From an uncultured Collinsella sp. (GTDB taxonomy: Bacteria > Actinomycetota > Coriobacteriia > Coriobacteriales > Coriobacteriaceae): a stretch of 58,392 nucleotides of DNA. A model generated the notes under the pieces. That model ran no database searches, was not told where the DNA came from, and saw only the letters and a program-made list of their open reading frames with translations. Both the position numbers and the translations under genes were made by a program. Shown piece by piece: positions 8,399 through 17,519 of the stretch (positions are counted from its first letter, which is position 1; every line of letters begins with the position of its first letter). The DNA lies in contig CAUHHV010000013.1 of the NCBI GenBank assembly GCA_959606065.1, positions 1-58,392 on the forward strand, written 5' to 3'.

Positions 8399-9433
8399 TT
8401 AGCAAATCCTCGGCAGCTGCTCTCCCACGAGCATGTCGAGGATACGGGTCGAGCCCCAGCCGGTGCGTACGCGCACGGCGGGACGGGCGCCCTCGGCAAG
8501 TGGCAGCACGCGACCGACGATGGCGGCATTCTCGCCGTAGCGGGCGGCGCGCATGGCGGCCAGTGCCGCATCTGCCTGTTCGGCCGGCACCACGGCGACC
8601 ATCTTGCCCTCGTTTGCCACCTGCAACACATCGTAGCCGAGCATCTCGCAGGCGGCCTGCACGTCGGGGCGCACGGGCACGGCATTCTCGTCGACCTCCA
8701 TGGCAACACCGCTGGCCTGCGCAAACTCGTTGAGCGTCGAGGCCAGGCCACCGCGCGTGGGGTCGCGGAAGCAGCGCGTGTCGGGTGCCGCGGCCAGCAC
8801 GTCGGCAATCAGGTGGTTGAGCGGTGCGGCGTCGCTTTCGATGTCGCTCGAAAACGCCAGGCCCTCGCGTTGGCTCATGATGGCGATGCCGTGGTCGCCT
8901 AGCGTACCCGATACCAGGATGGCGTCGCCGGGCCGGCAGTTGGCACCGCTGAGCGTCACGCCTGCGGGCACCTCGCCTACGCCAGCGGTATTGATGTAGA
9001 CGCCGTCGGCACAGCCACGCTCGACCACCTTGGTGTCGCCGGTGATAATCTTCACGCCTGCCTCATGTGCCGTTTCGGCCATGGTCTGCACAATCTGGCG
9101 CAGCTTGTCCATGGGATAGCCCTCTTCGAGGATAAAGCCGCACGACAGGTAGCGCACATTGGCGCCCGAGGTCGCGACGTCGTTGACGGTTCCGCACACG
9201 GCAAGGCGGCCGATGTTGCCGCCGGGGAAGAACTGCGGCGAGACTACAAAGCTGTCGGTCGACATGGCGATGTGCCCGCTTGCGGGCAGCGTGGCGACGC
9301 CGGCGTCGTTGCCCGCGAGCAGCTCCGGCGACCCAAAGGCATCCAGAAAGACTTCGTCGATGATGCGCTTCATCATCTGACCGCCAGAGCCGTGGCCCAG
9401 CAGGACAGTGCTATCGGTGATGCTATGGGACAT
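8399..9433 (-). CDS. hypE: Hydrogenase maturation protein HypE
   Basis: A 344-residue AIR-synthase-like ATPase that dehydrates the C-terminal thiocarbamate to thiocyanate, donating CN to the iron of [NiFe] hydrogenases. The N-terminal LLGHGSGGQMM, GNDAGVA and GDTKVVE motifs and the C-terminal LPRIC with the reactive last cysteine are all present. The ATG at 9433 has GGAG 8 nt upstream; a TTG two codons earlier is less likely. It is the last gene of the minus-strand order nikR-hypF-hypC-hypD-hypE. Its last 18 codons have a second copy at 1436-1492, so the tail may have been supplied by the inserted block. Confidence 0.95.
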   Translation of the reverse strand: MSHSITDSTVLLGHGSGGQMMKRIIDEVFLDAFGSPELLAGNDAGVATLPASGHIAMSTDSFVVSPQFFPGGNIGRLAVCGTVNDVATSGANVRYLSCGFILEEGYPMDKLRQIVQTMAETAHEAGVKIITGDTKVVERGCADGVYINTAGVGEVPAGVTLSGANCRPGDAILVSGTLGDHGIAIMSQREGLAFSSDIESDAAPLNHLIADVLAAAPDTRCFRDPTRGGLASTLNEFAQASGVAMEVDENAVPVRPDVQAACEMLGYDVLQVANEGKMVAVVPAEQADAALAAMRAARYGENAAIVGRVLPLAEGARPAVRVRTGWGSTRILDMLVGEQLPRIC

Positions 9434-9481
9434 ATCCAAAACTCCAATCGTGGGTGGTGCCAGTATGTGGGTGTGTCCGGG

Positions 9482-10594
9482 CTAGTCGCGGTAGCGGTAG
9501 TACGCCGCGCAGCTGCCCTCGGAGCTCACCATGCACGGGCCGACGGGGTGCTCGGGCGTGCAGGTGCGGCCAAAGAGCGGGCAGCTGCTCGGCGTAATGG
9601 CCCCGCGCAGCACGTCGCCGCAGCGGCATCCGCGCGGCTCGACCGTCGCCTCAACGGGCACGTCAAAGCGAACGCGGGCATCAAAGCGCGAGAACTCGGG
9701 GCGGATGGAAAGGCCCGAGTTGGCAATCGGCCCCAATCCGCGCCATGTGGTATCGCACGGCTCAAATACCTGCTCGACCAGCTGGCGCGCCACGGGATTG
9801 CCGTCGGCATTGACGCCACGGCGGTAGGCGTTGTCGATCGCGGGCCTGTCCTCGACAACCATCTGGACCAGCATGCAGATTCCCTGCAAGATGTCGACCG
9901 GCTCAAATCCCGTTACCACGCCTGGAGTCTTAAACTCGTCGACCAAAAAGCCAAAGGGGGCCAAGCCCGTGATGGTGGCGACGTGGCCCGGCAGGATAAA
10001 GCCGTCGATGGTGGTCTCGGGATCGTTGGCAATCGCGCATAGCGCCGGCGGCGTGGTCTTGTGGGCGCAATAGACCGAGAAGTTTTGGAGTCCGCGTGCA
10101 TCGGCCTCCAAAATGGCGGCGGCGATGGTGGGCGTCGTGGTCTCAAAGCCGACGCCCATAAAGATGACCGGGCGATCGGGGTTGTGTTCGGCGATATCGA
10201 GTGCATCGAGTGGGGAGTACACAATGCGAATATCGCGCCCCGCGGCCTTTTGCGCGGCAAGCGAGGTGGACGATCCGGGCACGCGCATCATGTCGCCAAA
10301 GGTGGTGATGATGGCGCCGTCCATCTTGGCGAGCGCGATTGCATGGTCGATATCGCGGTTGGCGGTAACGCAGACGGGGCAACCCGGACCGCTCAGCAGT
10401 TTGAGCCCGGCAGGCATAATGGAGCGAAAACCATAGCGCCCGATGCTCGCGGTATGCGTGCCGCAGACTTCCATAAGGTTGATGGTGCGGTCGCCGACAA
10501 GCTCATGAATGCGATCGATGAGCTCGCGAGCCAGCCTGGGGTCGCGAAATGCCGAAAAGTCGATACCGGAGCGAACCGGCTGCGCCGCCGCCAC
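9482..10594 (-). CDS. hypD: Hydrogenase maturation protein HypD
   Basis: A 370-residue [4Fe-4S] scaffold on which the Fe(CN)2CO unit of [NiFe] hydrogenase is assembled with HypC. Diagnostic motifs are LMEVCGTHT near residue 43, GPGCPVCVT near 70, MGVGFETTTPT in the middle, and the cysteine-rich C-terminus (CRCGDVLRG, FGRTCTP). Translation starts at GTG 10594, whose G is also the last base of the hypC stop (TAGTG), indicating coupling. Length is normal. Confidence 0.95.
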   Translation of the reverse strand: MAAAQPVRSGIDFSAFRDPRLARELIDRIHELVGDRTINLMEVCGTHTASIGRYGFRSIMPAGLKLLSGPGCPVCVTANRDIDHAIALAKMDGAIITTFGDMMRVPGSSTSLAAQKAAGRDIRIVYSPLDALDIAEHNPDRPVIFMGVGFETTTPTIAAAILEADARGLQNFSVYCAHKTTPPALCAIANDPETTIDGFILPGHVATITGLAPFGFLVDEFKTPGVVTGFEPVDILQGICMLVQMVVEDRPAIDNAYRRGVNADGNPVARQLVEQVFEPCDTTWRGLGPIANSGLSIRPEFSRFDARVRFDVPVEATVEPRGCRCGDVLRGAITPSSCPLFGRTCTPEHPVGPCMVSSEGSCAAYYRYRD

Positions 10595-10854
10595 TAGTAT
10601 GCCTCGGCCGGGTTGGTGGCGAGCTGGTCCTCTTCGGCCAGCTCGGTCATGGTATTGACGAGCTCGAGTGTCTCTTGGGCTTCCTGCTCGTCGACAATCT
10701 GAATGCCAAAGCCGGCGTGCACGAGAATATAGTCGCCTACCTGTGCCGTCGGCACGAGGCGCAGCGAAACGGGGCGCTCGATGCCCATCATGTCGACGGT
10801 CGCCTTAAGGTCGTCGTCGCGTTTGACCACTTTACCGGGAACGGCAAGGCACAT
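10594..10854 (-). CDS. hypC: Hydrogenase assembly chaperone HypC
   Basis: An 86-residue HypC/HybG/HupF family protein. The N-terminal MCLAVPGKV includes the essential Cys2 that binds the iron unit with HypD. The beta-barrel core VGDYILVHAGFGIQIVDEQEA is typical. It overlaps hypD by one base and lies 131 bp after hypF. The C-terminal 20 residues are acidic and variable, as usual. Confidence 0.95.
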   Translation of the reverse strand: MCLAVPGKVVKRDDDLKATVDMMGIERPVSLRLVPTAQVGDYILVHAGFGIQIVDEQEAQETLELVNTMTELAEEDQLATNPAEAY

Positions 10855-10985
10855 AATGTTCCCCTTTTATACGTTTTGCGCTGGATAGGCGCCTAATTAC
10901 CCATCAGTTGATGGTAGCGCTCGCGGAAGTCACGAGCAAACGCGTTACACCTGTGAGACGGCGGCGCGCAGGCTGGCAAAACAGC

Positions 10986-13442
10986 CTATCGCGATGCTGT
11001 CTGCGCGAGGCGGGCGCGAGCGATGGCGGCCTGACCGTAGGCGATGCAGCCGTCGTTAACGGGCACGGTTTGGGGAATCAAGACCGTAAGGCCTGCGTCT
11101 TTAAGATTGCGGGTGAGGAGCTGAAGCAAAAGTCGGTTCATGAACACACCGCCCGAGAGCGCGACGGTATCGAGGTTTTCGCGATTGCAGATCTCGCACG
11201 CGATGTGGGTCGTAGCGTGCGTAATGGCGATGTGAAACTCGAGGGCGAGCCTGTCGGCCGGCGTGCCTGCCTCAATTCCATTCAGAAGAGATTCGATGAG
11301 CGGTTGGGGGTCCAAGATGGGGGAGTCGTCGGCAGACGTGAATACGCCTGCATGATTGCCGTCGAGACGAACGGTCTTACCGCCGAGCGCGGGCCAGGCG
11401 GCGGCTTCGAGTTCTATGGCAGGCTCGCCCTCGTAGGTTGCCTTGTCGCAGATGCCCAGAATTGCTGCCGCGGCATCAAAGAGACGCCCCATGCTGCTGG
11501 TGCGCGGGCTGTTGATGCCGTGCTCGATCATGGTGGCTGTCACGCTGCGCGTTTGCTCGTCGAGGCTGCCCAAAAGCCGAGCGGCGCCTGGGTGCTCGAG
11601 CAGACCGAGCTCGCTGAGCAGGGCAAAGGCGTTGCGGCGGGCGTCGCGCACGGAGGCCGCCCCGCCTGGGAGCGCCCAGGTGCGCAAATGCGCGGCGCGC
11701 TCAAAGCCGCCAAGGCTGGCAACAAGAAACTCGCCGCCCCAAATGGTCCCATCGGTACCGGCGCCGGTGCCGTCAAAGGCGATGCCAAGGACGCGCGCGT
11801 CGGTTGTAAGCTGGCCCGCGGCGATAGCCTCGGCCATTACGCTCGCGATATGCGCATGATGGTGCTGCACCTCGACGAGCGGCAGATTGCATTTTCGCGC
11901 CTGCTCGCGCGCCCACTGGCTCGATAGATAGCTGGGATGTACATCGCAGGCTAAGGCGGCGGGCGCCAAGTCAAAGAGATCTTCCAAGCGCGTGCGCGCG
12001 GCGTTCCAGGCATCGAAGGTCCCGCCGTTTTCAACATCGCCGATATGCTGCGACACAAAACAGGTTGCCTCGCCGTTCGCCCCTTCACGCGTGAGCGCAA
12101 TCGTGGCCTTTTGTTGTGGCCCACAGGCGAGCACGCAGGACGGAGTGCCGTCGAGCGCCGGCAACGGCAGCGGCTGGGGTGCATATCCGCGAGCGCGGCG
12201 CACGGGCATAACGGCGCCGTCGACCACGCGCACTACAGAGTCGTCGTAGCGCGAGAGGATCGCGCGGTCGTTGCCGAGCAACGCATCGGCGATGCCGGCG
12301 GCAACGAGGTGTTCCCAGGCAAGGTCGTCGTCGGTCTCGATGGGCTCTTCGCTCAGGTTTCCGCTGGTCATGACGAGCGCGTGCATACCGCAGGCTTCTG
12401 CCGCGGCAAGCAACAGATGCTGAAGCGGGGTGTAGGGGAGCATAACACCGAGCTCGGGAAGGTCGTGCGCGACGGACGGCGCGAGCGCGAGGGCGTCGGG
12501 GGAATCGCCGCTCTCGCAAACAGCACGTCGGCGCAGCAGCACAATGGGGCGAATGCTGCCGGCCAGCAAGTCGCGCTCAACGTCGCTGATATGGCACAGG
12601 CGTTCAACGTCGGCAAGGCTGCGCACCATAACGGCAAGTGGCTTGTTGCTGCGGCGTTTACGGCGGCGAAGCTCGGCTACCGCCTGCTCGTTGGAGGCGT
12701 CACAGGATAGATGGAATCCGCCCAGGCCCTTGATGGCGACGATGCCACCAACGGCCAGCAGCTCAACGCAGCGGTCGATAATGGCGTCGCTGGTCTCGCG
12801 CGTGGTGCCGACGGCCAGCGACGCGGCGGCTTCGCCCGGCTCATCGCCCACGCTCGCTTCGCGCCACATGATATGCGGCCCGCAATCAAAGCAGGCATCG
12901 GGCTGCGCGTGAAAACGCCGGTCGAGTGGGTCGGCATACTCCGCGGCGCACTTGGGACACATGGGAAAACAATCCATCGACGTGGCCGCTCGGTCATAAG
13001 GCAGCGATCGGATGATGGTAAAGCGTGGGCCGCAGTTAGTGCAGTTGATAAAGGGGTAGTGATAGCGTCGGTCGGCGGGATCGAACAGCTCGCGCAGGCA
13101 ATCGTCGCAGGTGGCGATATCGGGCGAGACGAGCGTCGTGTGCGCGGTCTGGTTCTGCGATGCTACGATGCGAAAACCCTCTTCATTGGCGGCATCCCAA
13201 CCGTTGGCTGCCAGGTCCACAACCTCGACATGCTCTACGCGGGCTGCCGCGGGCGCATGCTCGGAAAGCGCAGCGACAAATCCGTCAACCGCCTCGGCAC
13301 AGGCGTGCGCTTCGATATGCACGCCGTCGCCCGCGTTGAGCACCCATCCGCAAATGCCATGCGCCATGGCCTCGCGATACACAAACGGCCGCATGCCAAC
13401 GCCCTGCACAATGCCCGTTACATGAATATGCACATGCCGCAT
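10986..13442 (-). CDS. hypF: Carbamoyltransferase HypF
   Basis: An 818-residue enzyme making the carbamoyl group that becomes the cyanide ligand of [NiFe] hydrogenase. In order: acylphosphatase domain (GIVQGVGMRPFVYR, about 8-95), two zinc-finger-like units (CDDCLREL, CTNCGPR, CPKCAAEY, CFDCGP, about 105-185), a YrdC-like domain (KGLGGFHLSCDA, about 205-385) and the Kae1-like carbamoyltransferase domain with HHHAHIASVMAE and DGTGAGTDGTIWGGEFL. The ATG at 13442 has GAGGGG upstream and starts the acylphosphatase domain; an in-frame start nine codons earlier is less likely. Length is slightly above the usual 750-780. Confidence 0.95.
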   Translation of the reverse strand: MRHVHIHVTGIVQGVGMRPFVYREAMAHGICGWVLNAGDGVHIEAHACAEAVDGFVAALSEHAPAAARVEHVEVVDLAANGWDAANEEGFRIVASQNQTAHTTLVSPDIATCDDCLRELFDPADRRYHYPFINCTNCGPRFTIIRSLPYDRAATSMDCFPMCPKCAAEYADPLDRRFHAQPDACFDCGPHIMWREASVGDEPGEAAASLAVGTTRETSDAIIDRCVELLAVGGIVAIKGLGGFHLSCDASNEQAVAELRRRKRRSNKPLAVMVRSLADVERLCHISDVERDLLAGSIRPIVLLRRRAVCESGDSPDALALAPSVAHDLPELGVMLPYTPLQHLLLAAAEACGMHALVMTSGNLSEEPIETDDDLAWEHLVAAGIADALLGNDRAILSRYDDSVVRVVDGAVMPVRRARGYAPQPLPLPALDGTPSCVLACGPQQKATIALTREGANGEATCFVSQHIGDVENGGTFDAWNAARTRLEDLFDLAPAALACDVHPSYLSSQWAREQARKCNLPLVEVQHHHAHIASVMAEAIAAGQLTTDARVLGIAFDGTGAGTDGTIWGGEFLVASLGGFERAAHLRTWALPGGAASVRDARRNAFALLSELGLLEHPGAARLLGSLDEQTRSVTATMIEHGINSPRTSSMGRLFDAAAAILGICDKATYEGEPAIELEAAAWPALGGKTVRLDGNHAGVFTSADDSPILDPQPLIESLLNGIEAGTPADRLALEFHIAITHATTHIACEICNRENLDTVALSGGVFMNRLLLQLLTRNLKDAGLTVLIPQTVPVNDGCIAYGQAAIARARLAQTASR

Positions 13443-13484
13443 GCGACTCCCCTCATCAAAACCGGCCAAAAAAGGACAGGTGCG

Positions 13485-13997
13485 CTACAGCCCCAGGCTC
13501 TGCTTGGTGGCGGCGCACGTGAGCTCGCCGTGCTTAACGCCGCGCAGGCCCAGCAGGCGGTCGGCTAGTTCGTAGACGCGCTCGCCGCGACCCTTGAGTG
13601 CCAGAATCTCCAAGCAGTTGTGGTGATCCAGATGCACGTGCATGGTCGATACGATCTCGTCGGTGTAGTCGTGCTGCACTTCGTCCAGACGGCGCGTCAG
13701 GTCGCCGGTATGGTGGTCGTAGATCATGGTGAGCGACCCGATAACATGTTCATCGGGCGTGCGCATCTGCTCCTTGGCGATCGAGGCGCGAATCAGGTCG
13801 CGCACGGCCTCGGAGCGGTTGGCCACGTCGCCGCGGCGCGCGATCTGTTCGTCAAAACGGCGCAGCAGGTCGTCCGGTGCGGTAACCGAAAAGCGGACCA
13901 GCTCGGAGCCGGAACCACTACAGTGGCAGCCCGCGTCACCGTCCGCCCCGTGCGGATGCTCGTGCTCGTACCCGCAGCCGTGCTCGTGTTCGGCCAC
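13485..13997 (-). CDS. nikR: Nickel-responsive regulator NikR with His/Cys-rich N-terminal tail
   Basis: A 170-residue ribbon-helix-helix/ACT regulator. The RHH part is at about 32-75 (LVRFSVTAPDDLLRRFDEQI). The nickel ligands are seen in the ACT domain as MHVHLDHHNCLEI. Usual NikR is about 130-140 residues. The extra first 31 residues are rich in His and Cys (repeated EH pairs, CHC) and look like an added metal-binding tail. It ends 43 bp before hypF and starts 1 bp after the small upstream gene, so it is probably part of the hyp operon. Confidence 0.93.
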   Translation of the reverse strand: MAEHEHGCGYEHEHPHGADGDAGCHCSGSGSELVRFSVTAPDDLLRRFDEQIARRGDVANRSEAVRDLIRASIAKEQMRTPDEHVIGSLTMIYDHHTGDLTRRLDEVQHDYTDEIVSTMHVHLDHHNCLEILALKGRGERVYELADRLLGLRGVKHGELTCAATKQSLGL

Positions 13998-13998
13998 G

Positions 13999-14247
13999 TT
14001 ACACCAGCTTCACGGAGCCGACGGAGTTGTGGTCGGCCTCGATGGCTTCCTCGTAGCCCTCGAGTGCGTCGTGGGCCTCGTGCAGCGCGGCCATGGCTGC
14101 CTCGAGCTTGGCGCCGATGCGCTCCATGTCAAAATTCTCGGTCGCATGCAGCAGCTGATGGCTCCATTCGTGAGCGAGCTCGATGGTGTCGTCGACCTGC
14201 TTGACGCTCATGGCAAGCTGGCTCATGTTCATTCCAACATCATGCAT
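13999..14247 (-). CDS. Small helical protein upstream of nikR, unknown function
   Basis: An 82-residue acidic, helix-forming protein with several His and Met residues (MHDVGMNMSQL, EWSHQLLHATENFDMERIG, ALHEAHDALEGYEEAIEADH). AGGAG lies 7 nt before the ATG at 14247. It starts the nikR-hyp operon, with a 1-nt gap to nikR, so a role in nickel or hydrogenase physiology is suggested by context only. I do not recognise a family. Confidence 0.75.
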   Translation of the reverse strand: MHDVGMNMSQLAMSVKQVDDTIELAHEWSHQLLHATENFDMERIGAKLEAAMAALHEAHDALEGYEEAIEADHNSVGSVKLV

Positions 14248-14324
14248 GGGAAATCTCCTTTTGTATGGGGCAGTTCAGTGGTTCAGATTTTACTACGCCC
14301 ACTCTGTGCGCAGCTGCATAAGAA

Positions 14325-14357
14325 AACGGGTGCGAGTCTGTGCGACTCGCACCCGTT
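14325..14357 (-). terminator. Terminator downstream of trxA
   Basis: Perfect 14-bp arms AACGGGTGCGAGTC (14325-14338) and GACTCGCACCCGTT (14344-14357). Read on the minus strand the hairpin is followed by TTCTTAT, fitting termination of the thioredoxin transcript before the nikR-hyp operon. Confidence 0.7.
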
Positions 14358-14468
14358 CACTGGGGGCTGTTTGTAACTACCATACTATCCGTGGTCGCAC
14401 GCGCCACACCCGGCACTCCGGCGAGCGGTGCGAAACCGCTCATGGACGGCAGATGGGTAACAAGCGTA

Positions 14469-14789
14469 TTACAGATGTTTCTCCAGCAGTGCCTGAAGTC
14501 TTGCCTTGGGCAAGGCGCCGACCGAGCGGTCGACCTCCTCGCCGTTCTTAAAGACGATCAGCGTGGGGATGCTCATGACGCCAAACTTCATGGCCAGGTC
14601 CTGGTTGTCGTCGACGTTGCACTTGGCCACAGCCAACTTGCCGGCCAGCTCGTCGGCAACCTCGTCTACGATGGGCGAGAGCGAGCGGCAGGGGCCGCAC
14701 CACGGGGCCCAAAAATCAACCAGTACGGGCAGGCTGTCGTTAACGATGGAATCGAAGTTCTCGGGGGTAATCTGCTTAATGTCAGCCAT
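14469..14789 (-). CDS. trxA: Thioredoxin
   Basis: A 106-residue thioredoxin with the redox motif WCGPC (C31, C34), the buried aspartate in LVDFWAPWCGPC, and the cis-proline in SIPTLIVFKNG. Length is standard. The start at 14789 has TGGAGG 6 nt upstream; an upstream in-frame extension has no homology. It is a stand-alone gene divergent from the next gene. Confidence 0.95.
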   Translation of the reverse strand: MADIKQITPENFDSIVNDSLPVLVDFWAPWCGPCRSLSPIVDEVADELAGKLAVAKCNVDDNQDLAMKFGVMSIPTLIVFKNGEEVDRSVGALPKARLQALLEKHL

Positions 14790-14925
14790 GGTGACCTCCA
14801 TAATACGACGCGGCTCGGCCGCGTAAAACTCAGTACGACCGTGCTTATACCCAGCGGCCCGCAAAGCAACCACTCGCGGGCGGCTCTTTTATATAATGGT
14901 GGGCACGCAAACGATTGGAGAGCGC

Positions 14926-15501
14926 ATGCCCACGTCACAAAGCCAGAAAAAAGAAGCCATCGCTCAGGCGACCGAGCAGGAGCTCGCGTCGCTTGCAGGT
15001 CGCGGTGTGCGTATCGCGGGCAACGCGTGCTCGCCGATTGTGCTGGTCAAAGGCGATTTGGATGAAGCCGAGTGCTCGGGCGGCGAGCTGGCTGCCGGCG
15101 CGGATGGCGCCGCGTTGCGCAAGGCGCTCGGCGCCATCGGATATGCCCCCGAGGACTTTTGCGTGCTGGCAAGCGTCGCCGGCGCGGGTGACGGAGCGGT
15201 CGCGGTGGGCGAGACTCTGCCGTGCGACCTGTTCCGCGAGGCGCTGGAGACCTTGGACCCCGAGGCGGTGCTGCTGCTCGACAACAGTGCGGCCGATGTC
15301 ATGCGCGAGACCTATGCCGATATGCTTGTGGCAATTGATGACTTTGACACCGCCATGCTCAAGCCCGGCCTGGTCGCCCATGTGCAGGGGCGCCGCGTGC
15401 TGGCGCTCGACGGTTTTGAGGCGGCGCTCACCGACAAGGCCGCCAAGCAGCGCATGTGGGCCTACATTAAGCAGCTGACCCCGGCGGCTGCACCGCTGTA
15501 G
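14926..15501 (+). CDS. Conserved-looking protein of unknown function
   Basis: A 191-residue soluble, acidic, Ala-rich protein. It has alternating alpha/beta character (IVLVKGDLDEAE, AVLLLDNSAADVM, RRVLALDGFEAAL) and a charged N-terminus with no signal peptide. GGAG lies 5 nt before ATG 14926. A TATAAT box at 14892-14897 would start transcription about 22 nt upstream of the ATG. I do not recognise the family. Codon use is normal for the region, supporting a real gene. Confidence 0.75.
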   Translation: MPTSQSQKKEAIAQATEQELASLAGRGVRIAGNACSPIVLVKGDLDEAECSGGELAAGADGAALRKALGAIGYAPEDFCVLASVAGAGDGAVAVGETLPCDLFREALETLDPEAVLLLDNSAADVMRETYADMLVAIDDFDTAMLKPGLVAHVQGRRVLALDGFEAALTDKAAKQRMWAYIKQLTPAAAPL

Positions 15502-15519
15502 CGAGGTTGGCGGCAGCCC

Positions 15520-16797
15520 CTACATCACGGCGCGCAGCTCAAACCGGTCGCCGTTAATGCGGAGCTGGCAGTTGCCGTTCATGCGCTCCACGGCAAGTTT
15601 GATGCTCTTGGTTCCAAAGCCGTGGCCCGCATGCCGGGTCACGGGCATGCCGTCGACCATGCGCGGCGCGCGGTCAAACGTGTTGGAAACTAACAGCAAC
15701 AGCTGGCCGTCCTCAAGTCGCAGGTCAAGGTCGACGAATCGCTTTCCTTGGGGTGCGGCGCTTGCGGCGGTGATAGCGTTTTCCAAGGCATTTGAGAGCA
15801 CGCTAAACAGGTCGGCGTCACCTACGTGGACGGTTTCGGGTACGGCGGCGCGCAGGTTGGCGGTAATGCCGTTTCTATTGATATCTGAGTTGAATGACGA
15901 AAGCGCGATGTTTACGGTCTCGTTGGCGCAGAAGCGGCGTACGGCGGTGCGGTCGCCGGCTTCGCAGAGTTCGTCGATGCGTTTGAGCGCCTCGTCGGTG
16001 TGGCCCTCCTCAATTAAAGCCGCCAGGCCGCGTAGGAAGTGGCGCATATCGTGGCGAAGAATCGACAGCTCGCGCCCAGATTGACGCCAAGCCTCGAGCT
16101 CTTTGATGGCGGCGCTGTCGCGGGTTTCGAGCATCCAACGCTCTCGCTCGGCGGTTTCCTTTTCTTCGTATTCGCGCAGGTAAACGGCAAGAAACATAAG
16201 ATAGAAGGCACAGAGAGCAAATGCCAAAAGCTCAACCGTCACCACCGAGCCCGAGTGGAACAGCGTGGTGTAGACGTTGGTGGCATAGTCAAAGACGTAA
16301 TAGACGAGCGGCAGGATTAATAGGATGCCCAGCTCGGTGGGGCTTTTAATCGCCAGGCGGGGTCCAATGTCGCCGGCCCAATGCAGCAGGACGGCAAAGA
16401 CGCCGAGCGTGGTCGCGATGCGCGCCAGATAGTACGCGATCTGCGAATCGGTTGCGGCAAAGGCGGCGATGCCCATCCAGTTGCTGAACTGACAGCTCAG
16501 ATAGGCGCTGGTGACGCCCAATGCCGCGAGCAGCGGGCTCAGACGGTAGCGCGCACACAGGTAGACGGTAAGCGGCAGGTGCACGACGAGCGGATAGACC
16601 TGACGGGCAAAAAGCTCTCCGCCAACGACATTGGCGATCGAAAAGGCAGCGCCGGTTGCGGCTCCGACCCCCACCAACTCGAGTGCATGGCGTCGATTGA
16701 TTTCGATACCGCACAGCGCCGCCGAGGCAAAGACGCCAAAGAGTAGCGTTGTGGCGTGGTGGATTGCCCAAAGGACCATTTCGACCGAGGAGATCAT
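15520..16797 (-). CDS. Membrane sensor histidine kinase, AgrC/GHKL type
   Basis: A 425-residue kinase with about six transmembrane segments in residues 8-205, then a coiled linker and an H-box LRHDMRHFL (H249). The GHKL ATPase domain carries the N-box LSNALENAI and the G-box GHGFGTKSIK. This architecture is that of peptide-sensing kinases such as AgrC and VirS. Its start overlaps the stop of the response regulator gene by one base (TGATG), so both are translated together. No obvious signal-peptide precursor gene is seen nearby, so the ligand is unknown. Confidence 0.88.
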   Translation of the reverse strand: MISSVEMVLWAIHHATTLLFGVFASAALCGIEINRRHALELVGVGAATGAAFSIANVVGGELFARQVYPLVVHLPLTVYLCARYRLSPLLAALGVTSAYLSCQFSNWMGIAAFAATDSQIAYYLARIATTLGVFAVLLHWAGDIGPRLAIKSPTELGILLILPLVYYVFDYATNVYTTLFHSGSVVTVELLAFALCAFYLMFLAVYLREYEEKETAERERWMLETRDSAAIKELEAWRQSGRELSILRHDMRHFLRGLAALIEEGHTDEALKRIDELCEAGDRTAVRRFCANETVNIALSSFNSDINRNGITANLRAAVPETVHVGDADLFSVLSNALENAITAASAAPQGKRFVDLDLRLEDGQLLLLVSNTFDRAPRMVDGMPVTRHAGHGFGTKSIKLAVERMNGNCQLRINGDRFELRAVM

Positions 16798-17519
16798 CAG
16801 CGCCTCCCGCCCTCAAAGCGCACCGCAAAGTAGGCGTCTTGGAACCCCTGCTTGCTGCTGCGCGACAGCGGAATGCACGCGCCGGAGCGCATGACGATGT
16901 CTGTGCGATCGAAGTGGTCGATGTTGCGCAAGTTGACCTGGTAGCTACGGTGGCATTTAAAGAAGGTGGCATTTTGCGCCAAACGGTCCTCGACGCTGCG
17001 GAACGACTCGAGTGCCTCGATATCGCGTCCGTCGCGCAGGTGGAAGACCACGTGCTTGTTGCGCGCCTCGGCATATTCGATGTCGGACAGGCGCAGGGCG
17101 TGGTAGCCAAAGGACGTTTTGATCACGAGCTCGTCGGTTGCCGCCGGGCGCATGCTCGAAAGTTCGTCGAGTAACTGCGCCAGGCGTTCGTAAGTCACGG
17201 GCTTGAGCAGATAGTCGAAGGCGCGGACCTCGTAGGACTCCAGTGCAAACTCGGGCGACGAGGTGAGGAACACCAGGCGCACGGCGGTGTCGGCCTGGCG
17301 CAATTCGCGTGCGGTGTCCATGCCGTTGACGAGCGGCATGATCATGTCGAGCAGGATGATGTCGGCGCGCGACGCGGCATGGCGCGCCAGCAGGTCCTCG
17401 CCGCGCGTAACGAGCGCAACATCGACCGCCGTGCCCGTCTCGATCGACCAACGGTCGATCATCCGGTGCAGTCTATCTAGAAAAGCGACGTCATCGTCGC
17501 AGGCAATAATCTTGAGCAT
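16797..17519 (-). CDS. LytTR-family response regulator
   Basis: A 240-residue response regulator. The receiver domain has the acidic pocket CDDD (8-10) and phosphoacceptor D58 in IILLDMIMP. The conserved lysine is in DYLLKPV. A LytTR DNA-binding domain follows (about 135-235: FFKCHRSYQVNLRNID, IPLSRSSKQGFQDAY). The start at 17519 has AAGGGGG upstream; a longer frame has no homology. It pairs with the overlapping histidine kinase gene. Targets cannot be deduced from the window. Confidence 0.9.
   Translation of the reverse strand: MLKIIACDDDVAFLDRLHRMIDRWSIETGTAVDVALVTRGEDLLARHAASRADIILLDMIMPLVNGMDTARELRQADTAVRLVFLTSSPEFALESYEVRAFDYLLKPVTYERLAQLLDELSSMRPAATDELVIKTSFGYHALRLSDIEYAEARNKHVVFHLRDGRDIEALESFRSVEDRLAQNATFFKCHRSYQVNLRNIDHFDRTDIVMRSGACIPLSRSSKQGFQDAYFAVRFEGGRR

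Noticed and set aside
15520..17519. A full agr-like quorum-sensing locus
   Set aside because: The kinase and regulator fit, but no AgrB-like processing protein or peptide precursor gene is present next to them.
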